Part shown: piece by piece, positions 31,874 to 40,693 of the stretch | How positions within the stretch are numbered: the first letter of the stretch is position 1 | How the letters are laid out: each line of letters begins with the position of its first letter | DNA from: Secundilactobacillus silagincola | GTDB taxonomy: Bacteria > Bacillota > Bacilli > Lactobacillales > Lactobacillaceae | Direction of reading: 5' to 3' | NCBI RefSeq assembly: GCF_002583405.1 | Contig: NZ_BCMJ01000010.1 | Location: 1-64,000 of the forward strand | Length of the DNA: 64,000 nucleotides | The notes under the pieces: generated by a model | Databases searched by the model: none | Told to the model about the DNA's origin: nothing | Seen by the model: the letters and a program-made list of their open reading frames with translations, nothing else | Position numbers and translations under genes: made by a program

Positions 31874-32725
31874 TTATTTTAACAGTCCAAGTATAACACT
31901 ACCGACAATAACTAAGATTGATCCAATCGTAATATACAACATTTCGCGACCCGTTTTCTTTTCACCAAGCAGCAAAATACTCCCGAAGGTGGAAATGATG
32001 ATACCGCTTTGTGCCAACGAATAGCTAATTGCTAAACCAACCGCTGGAATTGACATGAACATAAAGAAGTTACCAATTCCCCATACTAAACCAGTGCCAA
32101 TGTTCTTTACCATTGGTTTACCAAACGGTTTGTTACGTGCCGCAAAAAGAAGTGCACCGATCACCATACCGATCGATTGAGGAAGAAAAACAGCTTTTGA
32201 GTTTACACCAGATGAATTGACGATCACAGTATACAACGTATAACCGATAGTTGAAAAAATTAAGGCTCGTACCCCAGCACCGGCGTTGTATCCCGTTCTA
32301 GAGACGTTAGCGCGATCACGTAAAGAGGTAAAGACAATCCCAATGATCAAAACGACCATTGCGGTTGTCCCTAAAACTAGCATTCTGGTAGTCGTCCATT
32401 CGTGGAACAAAAGGACACCGGCCAAAGTTGTACAAACAAGCTGCATCCCGGTCGAAACTGGTACAGTAACCGAGATACCGATGGCTTTCATTGATTGAAA
32501 CTGTTGAAATTGCCCAACTGCCCAAAACAGGCCAGAAGCAATTCCTACCAACCAAACAAAACCAGTTAAATGGGGGTGGAAATAGAAGACGCTAAAAATC
32601 CCAAATAGGAGGGCACCTACCGTCATTCCTAGGGTTTGCTGGTATGAGGTACCACCAAGCTTACCACTAATTAATCCAATGCTCCCCCAACAAATCGCGG
32701 GGATTAAAGCTAAAAGTATTGCCAT
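31874..32725 (-). CDS. glcU: GRP-family sugar uptake protein (GlcU/RbsU-like)
   Basis: A 283-residue membrane protein with about ten hydrophobic helices, of the glucose/ribose uptake family (drug/metabolite transporter superfamily). Such proteins move glucose without phosphorylation, probably proton coupled. The start is ATG 32725 with GGAG at 32734-32737; an upstream GTG overlaps that site. Next to pgi, favouring glucose as substrate, but RbsU-type ribose uptake cannot be excluded. A near-cre site lies in the leader, and the bases just upstream of the ribosome site (32739-32747) are complementary to the predicted small RNA at 47630-47707. Confidence 0.85.
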   Translation of the reverse strand: MAILLALIPAICWGSIGLISGKLGGTSYQQTLGMTVGALLFGIFSVFYFHPHLTGFVWLVGIASGLFWAVGQFQQFQSMKAIGISVTVPVSTGMQLVCTTLAGVLLFHEWTTTRMLVLGTTAMVVLIIGIVFTSLRDRANVSRTGYNAGAGVRALIFSTIGYTLYTVIVNSSGVNSKAVFLPQSIGMVIGALLFAARNKPFGKPMVKNIGTGLVWGIGNFFMFMSIPAVGLAISYSLAQSGIIISTFGSILLLGEKKTGREMLYITIGSILVIVGSVILGLLK

Positions 32726-32765
32726 GAAATTCACTCCGTTCTCTCTTTCATACTCTAAAACGTTT

Positions 32766-32780
32766 TTGAAAGCGCTTTAT
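32766..32780 (+). promoter_or_regulatory. cre-like site upstream of glcU
   Basis: TTGAAAGCGCTTTAT matches WTGNAANCGNWNNCW except one position (A for C at 32779). It lies between a TTGACA element (32813-32818, minus strand) and the glcU start, suited to CcpA repression by roadblock. The matching -10 is weak. Confidence 0.55.
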
Positions 32781-32879
32781 TCTCTTTTCATCTACACTAG
32801 TTTACTAGAATTTTGTCAAAAAAAAAAGGATTTTTTACGAAATCCTTCATTCTTAATCATTTTCTAAATAGAAATTCGT

Positions 32880-34340
32880 TTATTCAACCGACTTTTTATC
32901 GGGAAAAATAACGGTAAACGTTGTCCCTTGTTTGGGTTTACTCGTCACTTCAATCTTGCCATCGTGAAGTAATACTAATTGGTGAACAATAGCCAGACCT
33001 AAACCAGACTCACCATATTTCGTATTCGTTCGTGACGGATCAGCCTTGTAAAACCGTTCCCAGATATTTGCTAATTGTTTTTTGGTCATTCCAATACCAG
33101 TATCACTGATTTTAAAGATGGTTTCTTGGTAACCCCGTTGTGCCAGAACAACGATTTGACCATTCTCAGTAAACTGAATGGCATTCTGAGTGATATTGAA
33201 CATAATTTGGACAAACCGGTCGTAATCAGCGTACACCTCAATATCAGTGCCACCTTGAATACTAATTGTATCGTTTTTAGCGGCCGCTTTTTGAGACAAC
33301 TGTTCTGCCAACCGATTTAACGTGTCGATTGCGTTGAATTGCTGTTTGTTCAAAATAATTTGATTATTTCGAATTTTTTCATAATCCAGATTCTCATTAA
33401 CTAAACGAATCAGCCGTTTCGTTTCATTTCGCATTAAATCAATACTTTCAGACTTACTTTCTTCGGGAATTGCATCGTACGCTAGTCCCTCTAACAGCCC
33501 ATTAATCGTAGTAAGTGGCGTACGCATTTCGTGTGCCGCATCCGCCATAAATTCCTTGCGACGCTGCTCCTGGCGCTGAATTTCCGCCTTTGACTCCTGC
33601 AGCGAACGAGCCATATTATTGAAATCATTAGCTAAATCATCCACTTCATCCCGATTTTTACTTGGTACCTGCACATCATAATTACCGTTAGCAATCTGAT
33701 TAGTTGCCCTTCGTAGCCGGTCAATTCGTAACGTTAAATAACGGGCAATCAAGAATGCTAATAGCATTGCCACCAAACTCGCCACTAACAGCGCTCTAGT
33801 TAGATTAGCATTGATTTTAGCAATATTAGAATTAATGTTCGAAACGTAAGCCCCTACTTTGACTACTGCTACCAAATGTTTTCGATTGTGGTTATCAGTA
33901 TAGAAGTAGGGTTTTAAAATATCCGTCATTGCCGGCTCAGCTTGACCGCTAGTAGCGTGAGTCTGTTGATCAGTAACCTTTTGAACAATTTTTCCCTGCT
34001 GTAACTTTTGCCAATCTGAATGCTTAATTTTTGAAATATAAACATTATCCGGGAAAATGGCAGTATTATCGCGATTATAAACCGTAAAATGCACGGACTG
34101 ATTACGTAGCAGCACCTCACTATTTAATAATGATTCTGAATCAAAATTCACGTGAGAAGGATTATCTGGTGAGACTCGAACTGATTGTTCGACTAAGCTG
34201 TTCGCATATTTTTCCAGACTCGTCCAAGTATTTTGATAGACGTATTCCTTTGTCATTCTGCTAAAGGATACACCAAGAAGAACTAATACGATGGCAATCA
34301 TCGATAGCAAAGCAAGCAACTGCTGGTAAACCAGTTTCAT
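32880..34340 (-). CDS. Sensor histidine kinase
   Basis: 486-residue membrane kinase: N-terminal helix, extracellular sensor region of about 145 residues, second helix near residue 185, HAMP linker, HisKA dimerisation domain with HEMRTPL (phospho-His near residue 270), and HATPase domain with QNAIQFT (N box), DTGIG (G1) and GESGLGLAI (G2). The signal is unknown. The ATG overlaps the stop of the upstream response regulator by 4 bp, so the two form one unit. Confidence 0.92.
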   Translation of the reverse strand: MKLVYQQLLALLSMIAIVLVLLGVSFSRMTKEYVYQNTWTSLEKYANSLVEQSVRVSPDNPSHVNFDSESLLNSEVLLRNQSVHFTVYNRDNTAIFPDNVYISKIKHSDWQKLQQGKIVQKVTDQQTHATSGQAEPAMTDILKPYFYTDNHNRKHLVAVVKVGAYVSNINSNIAKINANLTRALLVASLVAMLLAFLIARYLTLRIDRLRRATNQIANGNYDVQVPSKNRDEVDDLANDFNNMARSLQESKAEIQRQEQRRKEFMADAAHEMRTPLTTINGLLEGLAYDAIPEESKSESIDLMRNETKRLIRLVNENLDYEKIRNNQIILNKQQFNAIDTLNRLAEQLSQKAAAKNDTISIQGGTDIEVYADYDRFVQIMFNITQNAIQFTENGQIVVLAQRGYQETIFKISDTGIGMTKKQLANIWERFYKADPSRTNTKYGESGLGLAIVHQLVLLHDGKIEVTSKPKQGTTFTVIFPDKKSVE

Positions 34341-35083
34341 GACTCGTCAGCCCCTGTATCGTCGAACTTATAACCAACGCCCCAAACAGTTTGAATAATT
34401 TGAGGTCCAACTTTTTCGATTTTCTGCCGCAGCTTTTTAATATGGGCATCGACCGTTCGCTCATCGCCATAGTATTCGTAGTCCCAAACCAACTGTAAAA
34501 GCTGCTCTCGGGAAAATACTTGGCGCGGTTTTTGTGCCAATGTCTTAAGTAAATCAAACTCTTTAGGCGTTAAATCGTTAATCTGCTTACCGTTTAAATA
34601 AGCTTCTCGGGTCTTGCTATTCAATTGGAATTTGCCAGTATCAATGTCAAATTTTTCTTCTTCCTTAACTACTGAGGCGGATACTGGTTCATGATCAGTC
34701 ATCTTACCGCCAATCTTTGCCCGCCGATCCAAAGCCTTAATCCTAGCAATCAACGTAATCGGACTAAAGGGCTTAGTCACATAATCATCAGCTCCCATTT
34801 CCAATCCTAAAACCTGATCGCTTTCCGAATCACGAGCCGTCAGCATAATGATGGGAACTGTGGGCGAAGTCTTACGGATTTCTGCACTAACCTGCATACC
34901 ATCCATTTTAGGCAAGTTAAGATCCAGTGTAATCATATCCCAGTCGTCAGAATCCTCATTAAACATCTGGACAGCTTGCTCACCATCATACGCAAAGTGA
35001 GCATCCCAGCCCTCTTTTTTAAAAAACATTTGCATCATTTCAGATACAGATTTATTGTCTTCAATCATTAATATTTTCATCAT
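34337..35083 (-). CDS. OmpR-family response regulator
   Basis: Receiver domain with the acidic pocket EDN and phospho-acceptor near residue 53 (TLDLNLP, numbered from the second ATG), conserved Thr and Lys, and a C-terminal winged-helix DNA-binding domain. A charged linker of about 35 residues (DHEPVSASVVKEEEKFDID region) between them is longer than usual. Start is ATGATG at 35083/35080 after GGAGG; the second ATG has better spacing. Upstream gene of the kinase pair. Confidence 0.92.
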   Translation of the reverse strand: MMKILMIEDNKSVSEMMQMFFKKEGWDAHFAYDGEQAVQMFNEDSDDWDMITLDLNLPKMDGMQVSAEIRKTSPTVPIIMLTARDSESDQVLGLEMGADDYVTKPFSPITLIARIKALDRRAKIGGKMTDHEPVSASVVKEEEKFDIDTGKFQLNSKTREAYLNGKQINDLTPKEFDLLKTLAQKPRQVFSREQLLQLVWDYEYYGDERTVDAHIKKLRQKIEKVGPQIIQTVWGVGYKFDDTGADES

Positions 35084-35327
35084 AGATCCTCCGTAATTAA
35101 GTGATTGCTTATACTGAAATTGATGCGGTAAAACCGTTCTGATTATCAAGTATATAAATGATCCTATTTATTTTTCCGTACACCATCAATGGCATATCCA
35201 AGATATAGAAATCTGTTATTTATTACAACCGTTCTTATTATACTCGAAGTGTGTCATTCATCACAAATCTAATATAAGAATGTGCTACAATCAAAATAAT
35301 AGAGTAACAGGAAAGGTGCATTGATTC

Positions 35328-36101
35328 ATGACAAAAGCAATCGTCTTTTTTGACCTAGATGGTACATTACTGAATAATAAAACCCAGTTAGATCCTGAAG
35401 TCATTAACGCCGTGACACAGCTAAAAGCCGACGATATTTTGCCGGTTATTGCAACGGGCCGTAATATTTTTGAAATTAAAAACGTGCTTCAGCAAACTCA
35501 AATTGATACGTTGGTTTCAGCAAACGGCGCTTTTATCGTACTAAATGGTAAGCAGGTTGATGTTACCGATATTCCACGAGATGTCATTAAACGATTGGCA
35601 GTGCTGGTTAAAAATCACGACGATGCTTATGCAACTCTGAATAATCAGACTGATCGTATCAACCGAATGAATGAAAATGTCAAAAAAGTCTACCATTATA
35701 TTAATAGTCCAATCCCAATTATTGATCCTACTTTCTGGCAACTTTATCCAGTGCAAATGATGCTGATCATTGCCACCAATGAAAACGATCAGGATTACCT
35801 GGACAGTTTCAAAGATGAACTCACCTTCTTCAGACAAACACCATACAGTATTGATGTTGTCGGACCGGGAGTTTCGAAAAAAGCGGGTATTCAAACTTTA
35901 CTCTCTCGCCCAGAATTTAAGGGTGTGCCCACCTATGCATTTGGTGATGGTAACAACGATTTGCCAATGTTTGATGCCGTTGATCACGCCGTGGCGATGG
36001 GGAATGGCCTTGCACCCGTTAAAGACGCGGCTGAGTTCGTGACTACCGAAAACATTGACCATGGCATCGTCAATGGTCTCAAACATTTTAAACTACTTTA
36101 G
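35328..36101 (+). CDS. Cof-type HAD-IIB sugar-phosphate phosphatase
   Basis: 257 residues with HAD motif I DLDGTLLNN (nucleophile and acid/base Asp), a type IIB cap, and motif IV GDGNNDLPMF. Cof-type enzymes dephosphorylate a range of sugar phosphates, FMN or similar; substrate is not predictable. AGGAAAGG precedes the ATG. Monocistronic with a downstream terminator. Confidence 0.88.
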   Translation: MTKAIVFFDLDGTLLNNKTQLDPEVINAVTQLKADDILPVIATGRNIFEIKNVLQQTQIDTLVSANGAFIVLNGKQVDVTDIPRDVIKRLAVLVKNHDDAYATLNNQTDRINRMNENVKKVYHYINSPIPIIDPTFWQLYPVQMMLIIATNENDQDYLDSFKDELTFFRQTPYSIDVVGPGVSKKAGIQTLLSRPEFKGVPTYAFGDGNNDLPMFDAVDHAVAMGNGLAPVKDAAEFVTTENIDHGIVNGLKHFKLL

Positions 36102-36121
36102 TCTGTACAATCAAAATAACT

Positions 36122-36166
36122 CAAAAACACCATGAGTTCCGTAAAAATGGACTCATGGTGTTTTTG
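36122..36166. terminator. Bidirectional terminator
   Basis: 16-bp stem CAAAAACACCATGAGT / ACTCATGGTGTTTTTG between the convergent HAD and carboxypeptidase genes. Confidence 0.85.
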
Positions 36167-36208
36167 TTGATCTGAAATATGCCTACTTGCTAATAGGTAA
36201 AGTTGTGA

Positions 36209-37399
36209 TTAAATCAAGTTTCTTGCGTAAACGTATTGCATGAGTGAACGTGTTTCGGTGAATTCATCCTCATCATGCAAGACAACGGTGATCAGTCGAT
36301 CATGACCAGATTTTTGACCCGTCCCGACGAAACAATACCCAGCTAATGCGGTGTAACCCGTCTTCAATCCGTCTACCTTTAAAGCTGAATCATAGTACTT
36401 CCGTCCGGGTAGGAGATTATTGTAGTTGTAACAGAGCTGACCGGCAACTGTCAGACTACCACGACTGCTGTCAGTCAAAACTGCTGGATAGTCAGTAATC
36501 AAATGTTTGGCAATCAATGCAACGTCTTTAGCAGAAACCATGTTGGCATCACCACCACTGACTGAATAACCATAACTGCGCAGTGCAGATTGTTCCATAC
36601 CATTGGCAGAAACATAGGTGGCATTGCCCAAATTCCACTTCTTGGCCTGAGCGTTCATCATTGAAATAAACTTGGTGTTATAAGATGGTGTTGAACCACC
36701 GGCAACCCACTGACCCAAAGCAATTGCAGCGTTGTTTGAAGATTCAATCAACGCTGCTTGGTAGAGTTGCTTAACAGTGTAGCTATTCTGAGTGAATTTG
36801 AAACCGCCATAGACGCTTGAGGTCCCCATTCGTTTAAGACCGGAATATGAGGTCGTTACCTTAGAATTCCATGTAGAACCAGTATTAGCTACCTTTTGTT
36901 CAACTAAGTACAGCGTCATTAATTTTGAAACGCTGGCGATAGCTCTTGGTGTATTGGCATTTTTAGACCATAACACTTTGTCCGTTTTAGCATCCATCGC
37001 AACGGCTGCTTTAGCATATTTAAGAGTTAGTGGTGCCTTCCCCTTAGCTAAATAGCTATGCCATACATAGCCAGAAACGGTACCAGCACCGTTTTTAACG
37101 GCGTAGTAAATGGCCTTGGTCGATCCATGTTTCAGAGTCACTTTCTTAGTTGCGTACCAAGTTGTGTTTGGGTAACTGCTCAAGTTAGCTAACTTTTTAG
37201 TGTGGCTGAGATTGTAAACAGCCCCCTTGCTCGAAGCACGATGATAGGCTGTTTTAGTCATATTAGAGCTGCTAACAACACTGTAGGTAGCTGCAGAAGC
37301 GGCTGCAGGTTTTAATGACATAAAACTAAGCATACTTAACAGTGCAACAACTGTGATTAAAATAATTCGCGAAAAACGATTTGATGAAGTTATTGTCAT
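36209..37399 (-). CDS. dacA: D-alanyl-D-alanine carboxypeptidase (S11, PBP5-like) with N-terminal wall-binding module
   Basis: Secreted penicillin-binding protein that trims the terminal D-Ala of peptidoglycan pentapeptides. Signal peptide (cleavage near residue 37, AASAAT), a GW/SH3-like module of about 80 residues rich in Tyr, Lys and Trp, then the S11 domain with SVSK (Ser156-Lys159), SSN and KTG motifs. The usual PBP5 C-terminal domain and amphipathic anchor are missing, so attachment may rely on the N-terminal module. GGGAG precedes the ATG. Classical dacA orthology is likely but not certain. Confidence 0.85.
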   Translation of the reverse strand: MTITSSNRFSRIILITVVALLSMLSFMSLKPAAASAATYSVVSSSNMTKTAYHRASSKGAVYNLSHTKKLANLSSYPNTTWYATKKVTLKHGSTKAIYYAVKNGAGTVSGYVWHSYLAKGKAPLTLKYAKAAVAMDAKTDKVLWSKNANTPRAIASVSKLMTLYLVEQKVANTGSTWNSKVTTSYSGLKRMGTSSVYGGFKFTQNSYTVKQLYQAALIESSNNAAIALGQWVAGGSTPSYNTKFISMMNAQAKKWNLGNATYVSANGMEQSALRSYGYSVSGGDANMVSAKDVALIAKHLITDYPAVLTDSSRGSLTVAGQLCYNYNNLLPGRKYYDSALKVDGLKTGYTALAGYCFVGTGQKSGHDRLITVVLHDEDEFTETRSLMQYVYARNLI

Positions 37400-37558
37400 G
37401 ATTTTCTCCCTTTCTCTTTACTTCCAAGTTAGCATGATAAATATCCGCTGACAACGATATCTGCTGAATTGTAACTAAACTGTGCGGTTGTAGTCACCGG
37501 ATTGTAACGGCCTTGACATTAATCATGAAAAAAGTTGATTTATACTGTAAAATTGCGT

Positions 37559-37640
37559 GTTGACAAATACGTCGAAACTCATTAGTCTGAGTCATAGGTA
37601 CTAATGAAGCCCGTCATTGTTTGACGGGCCTTGGTTGGTT
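37559..37640 (+). promoter_or_regulatory. Structured leader upstream of the 121-aa protein gene
   Basis: After a TTGACA (37560-37565), two hairpins follow: CATTAGT / ACTAATG and GCCCGTCA / TTGACGGGC (about 37609-37628), the second followed by CTTGGTTGGTTT. It may be an attenuator or a separate short RNA. The -10 is poor, so this is tentative. Confidence 0.35.
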
Positions 37641-37678
37641 TACAGAAAAGTTTCTTATTTCAGGTAAGAAGGGATAAC

Positions 37679-38044
37679 ATGTCAAAGTTTCCAACGTATA
37701 ATTCACAACAGTGGGCTGAAGCCCGGGACGCTGTGATGCAGGAGTATCAAGATTTCGTTGAGGATTTGAGAACTCAAGGGGTAGATTACACCATCAAAAA
37801 TGCCCGTAAGTTGCTGATTTTTCAGGATTTGATTGCTGAATGGCAACATCATTTACCAACCGTTATTTCGGATCTGGAAGAAAACACATTTGCTCTGTCG
37901 GTGTTTGACGAGCTTAAGAAACATAAAAAATGTTCATTATTGGAACGTGCCTATAGTGATATGTCAACTTGGTCCAACTTTAATCCACAGGCATTGACAC
38001 TCTGGCTAGAATTATCAGAGGATGAAGCCATTACGGAGTTTTAA
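37679..38044 (+). CDS. Hypothetical protein, 121 aa
   Basis: Not recognised. Soluble, helix-rich, acidic C terminus; no signal or membrane segment. The start is ATG 37679 after AGAAGGG; a longer frame lacks a ribosome site. It lies between dacA (divergent) and ssrA and is preceded by two hairpins. Confidence 0.6.
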   Translation: MSKFPTYNSQQWAEARDAVMQEYQDFVEDLRTQGVDYTIKNARKLLIFQDLIAEWQHHLPTVISDLEENTFALSVFDELKKHKKCSLLERAYSDMSTWSNFNPQALTLWLELSEDEAITEF

Positions 38045-38115
38045 TCACGGAAACTGCAGTCGTTTAGCTTTCTAAGTCCCATATAATATGCTAAACTATA
38101 GATTGTAGTTTTTAT

Positions 38116-38484
38116 GGGGATGTTAAGGATTCGACAGGTATAGGTCGAACTCAGACTGCGTTTCGTAGCGAGGGTCTACGTAAAAAACCTCACCTAATTT
38201 TTAACTGCAAATAACAGTTCAAAATCTCTTGCATTAGCTGCCTAATAAGCGCTAAGTAAGGATCCGCCTAATCTCGCCCATGGGTTTGATACGGGTCTTA
38301 AATGAAGTGGGCTTACGCTGCCGGCTCCCATCTGAAGTCGTCAGAAGAGATCAATCAGGTTAGCTGTTCATGTTTGGCCCTGACAGGCGGCGAATTGATC
38401 AGTGAACTTTAAATAGTCTGAATATAAACGTAGAGGTTTGGGTGGCGATATGCTTGGACGCGGGTTCAACTCCCGCCATCTCCA
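38116..38484 (+). ncRNA. ssrA: tmRNA
   Basis: 369-nt transfer-messenger RNA that rescues stalled ribosomes. The 5' end GGGGATG pairs with CATCTCC at the 3' end, the T arm CGGGTTCAACTCCCG precedes it, and the tag frame at 38207-38245 encodes ANNSSKSLALAA then stop. The tag ends LALAA as expected for ClpXP recognition. CCA is not encoded. Confidence 0.96.
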
Positions 38485-38518
38485 TTGTAGGATTTCAGCA
38501 AGTGCTTTAAGGCCTTGT

Positions 38519-38556
38519 AAAGCTTGGTAGAACAGCATTTCTATCAAGCTTTTATT
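38519..38556 (+). terminator. Terminator of ssrA
   Basis: Stem AAAGCTTGGTAGAA / TTCTATCAAGCTTT with one wobble and a T-rich tail. The 38557-38786 gap that follows holds a probable promoter (TTGATG, 18 nt, TATTAT ending near 38745) for the next small gene and nothing else supported. Confidence 0.8.
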
Positions 38557-38786
38557 TTGCTCTCAATTGCTGAATGGCATTCACGTACTATGTAAATTTA
38601 GAAGTGCTTTCCCAAAAATCGGAATAGCGCTTATTTTCTGTTGCATATTAAGGAATCCATGGAAATCCTAATTAATAGCAACCCACGTCATATTTCTGAC
38701 GCCACTAATTTCTGCTCCTTTGATGTCCTTATTACGTCAATGCTATTATTACCTTAATCAATCCTTTTACGGAAAGGAGTGTTGTC

Positions 38787-38960
38787 ATGAAACAGGTCTT
38801 AGTTGAACTATTCGTACTGTTATTAACGATTTTACTGTTTCTAATCGGCATGACTCAATTTCATCAACCGGGTAAATCAAGATCATCCGCGCCCCAGAAT
38901 ATTCATTATGATGTATATTTAAGCCAGACTATCATTGAAAACGCCTACAAAATGTATTGA
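38787..38960 (+). CDS. Small single-pass membrane protein, 57 aa
   Basis: ATG 38787 after AAAGGAG. Reads MKQVLVELFVLLLTILLFLI, one hydrophobic helix at residues 4-20, then a polar tail ending ENAYKMY. Promoter and ribosome site look good, so it is probably translated. Function unknown; too short for the usual annotation cutoff. Confidence 0.6.
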   Translation: MKQVLVELFVLLLTILLFLIGMTQFHQPGKSRSSAPQNIHYDVYLSQTIIENAYKMY

Positions 38961-39078
38961 AAGGGAAACGGTTTTGTATAGTCTTCGTATCAATATTAAA
39001 TTTAATGAATTTTTCTATGGCTTTTAACCTTCTTTCTGTGTATAATGATGGCAACTTAAAACAAGGAAGTGTTTAAAA

Positions 39079-39240
39079 ATGAAAACAATCAAGATTACAG
39101 ACTTTGAGGAACCCCATTTTGATTTTGACCATTTACGCCCAATTACTAAGAAAGATCTGCAACAATTTGACGCAGCAGAACTCAGTTATATTCAAGCTCA
39201 CCACTACGCCATGGATCTTGTAGACAATCATTTAATTTAG
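39079..39240 (+). CDS. Small acidic soluble protein, 53 aa
   Basis: ATG 39079 after AAGGAAG; a TATAAT box lies near 39041. Encodes a peptide rich in Asp, His and Phe (DFEEPHFDFDHLRP) with no membrane segment. A terminator follows directly, giving a complete monocistronic unit. Function unknown. Confidence 0.6.
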   Translation: MKTIKITDFEEPHFDFDHLRPITKKDLQQFDAAELSYIQAHHYAMDLVDNHLI

Positions 39241-39248
39241 CCCAAAAA

Positions 39249-39291
39249 CAGCCAGATAATCTTTCCCATGGATTGATTATCTGGCTGTATT
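39249..39291. terminator. Bidirectional terminator
   Basis: 13-bp perfect stem CAGCCAGATAATC / GATTATCTGGCTG between convergent small genes. Confidence 0.8.
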
Positions 39292-39302
39292 TAGTTTAAA
39301 GA

Positions 39303-39575
39303 TTAATCGTTTTCTGGATCATCAAGATCTCGTTCAATATCAATACCGTATAGTTTGTTGACTGCAGCATCACGTGGTGCTTGGTGAACCACTAAAATCG
39401 TCGTCGCGCCTTTACTGCTAACGTAACCAGCAAAGGTAGTCACCTCTTCAACTACGTAGGCCAAACCGTCCGAATGGATAATGTATTGCCCAGCAACCGG
39501 CATGGTTTCGAAATAAACCTTGTTCATGCGAATGTAGTCATCACCATCGTGTAAGACCACCATAACTTTGTACAA
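39303..39575 (-). CDS. Hypothetical protein, 90 aa
   Basis: Not recognised. A beta-rich small soluble protein with an acidic C terminus (DLDDPEND). It starts at TTG, ten bases after GGA in AAGGAAGCG. Monocistronic. No function suggested by neighbours. Confidence 0.6.
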   Translation of the reverse strand: MYKVMVVLHDGDDYIRMNKVYFETMPVAGQYIIHSDGLAYVVEEVTTFAGYVSSKGATTILVVHQAPRDAAVNKLYGIDIERDLDDPEND

Positions 39576-39675
39576 ACTAATCGCTTCCTTTTTACCCTTA
39601 TTGCTATTAAACCACGATTAAATACCCGATGGCAACTAGCTGATCTCATTTAAAATTTTTACGATTTAACTACAT

Positions 39676-39709
39676 AATAAGCGGGATGATGATCATCATC
39701 CCGCTTATT
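39676..39709. terminator. Perfect palindrome / terminator
   Basis: AATAAGCGGGATGAT and its exact complement around GATC; 22 bp beyond the stop of the minus-strand 58-aa gene. Confidence 0.65.
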
Positions 39710-39731
39710 GTAACTATCCCTTATTTTGTTG

Positions 39732-39908
39732 CTAGATATCCGTTTGATTCCGCGTGCCGTTCTGCTCCCCAAACAGTTCGGTATGGGAACGCACCATCGA
39801 CCGAAAGCGTGCCATAGTTTCAGGATCAACAGCCTTGCCTTCTTGGTTAACCTGCTCGACTAAAACTTTCTGCACTACGGGGTGGCCTGAAAAATTTATC
39901 ACACTCAT
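39732..39908 (-). CDS. Hypothetical protein, 58 aa
   Basis: Not recognised. Begins MSVINFSGHPVVQKVL at ATG 39908, eight bases after GGAGG; the longer frame includes the ribosome site. Small soluble polypeptide with a polar C terminus. Followed by a palindromic terminator. Confidence 0.55.
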   Translation of the reverse strand: MSVINFSGHPVVQKVLVEQVNQEGKAVDPETMARFRSMVRSHTELFGEQNGTRNQTDI

Positions 39909-40122
39909 TAGTGATACCTCCAAAGCTTCAGGACCTACAAACCAACTCTTACAACAAGATAATTATAGCTCATTACCCATGATTGGTCTAGTTATAGCAT
40001 CATAATTTTCCAAATTAACAACGGGTTCTATTATCAGTTAAATGACCATTGTATAGAGCATGATTAGTCAAGTAAAATCTAAATTTGTCAAAGTTAAAAA
40101 CTTTTAATTAAAAATATCATAA

Positions 40123-40136
40123 TTGGTATAGTTGAG
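40123..40136. promoter_or_regulatory. TGGTATAGT element upstream of the OsmC gene
   Basis: TTGGTATAGTTGAG resembles the nagB/glmS operator half, but TGG-TATAGT on the plus strand is also an extended -10 in the right place for this gene. Confidence 0.3.
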
Positions 40137-40197
40137 TCGGCAACGTTGCAATTTTGGGTTCAAGCCTCTAAAATAATGAACAAAAGGGGTCTTTTTC

Positions 40198-40626
40198 ATG
40201 GCAGAAACAAAACATTACATTCACAAATACGAAACAGAAGCAATCAACAATGATGGCGTTAATGGTGTCGCCTATATTCCTAATGGTTTGGCGGTAGCAG
40301 TCAGTCATCCGTTAAAAGACGCCCCTGGAACCAATCCCGAACAATTACTAGGGTTATCTTTAAGCACTTGTATGTCAGCTACCTTGGAAGCAATCGAAAA
40401 GGAAAACGGTTTGCCACACCTAGCTGAAGTCCACGTCCATGTTAGCATGGTCAAGAGTACGGATGGCCTTGATTTTTTAGTTACAGCTCGAATCCATATT
40501 CCTAACATTTCTCACGCTCAAGCTGTAGATTTTGTTCACCAAGCTGAACACCGCTGCCCCGTTTCTAAACTATTAAGCAATAGTGCTAACTACACGATTG
40601 AAGTCGTTGATAGTTTTGACGACTAA
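40198..40626 (+). CDS. OsmC/Ohr-family peroxiredoxin-like protein
   Basis: 142 residues with both catalytic cysteines: Cys58 in STCMSA and Cys120 in RCPVS, so it should reduce organic hydroperoxides. Ohr versus OsmC subfamily cannot be decided by eye. AAAAGGGG precedes the ATG. It converges with a MarR-type gene, a classic ohr-ohrR neighbourhood. Confidence 0.85.
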   Translation: MAETKHYIHKYETEAINNDGVNGVAYIPNGLAVAVSHPLKDAPGTNPEQLLGLSLSTCMSATLEAIEKENGLPHLAEVHVHVSMVKSTDGLDFLVTARIHIPNISHAQAVDFVHQAEHRCPVSKLLSNSANYTIEVVDSFDD

Positions 40627-40628
40627 CT

Positions 40629-40686
40629 AAAAAGCACCATTTGAACCGCAACCTCAAAAACGCTACAGTCCAAATGATGCTTTTTG
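40629..40686. terminator. Bidirectional terminator
   Basis: Stem AAAAAGCACCATTTG / CAAATGATGCTTTTT with small mismatches, between convergent osmC-like and marR-like genes. Confidence 0.7.
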
Positions 40687-40693
40687 TATACTA

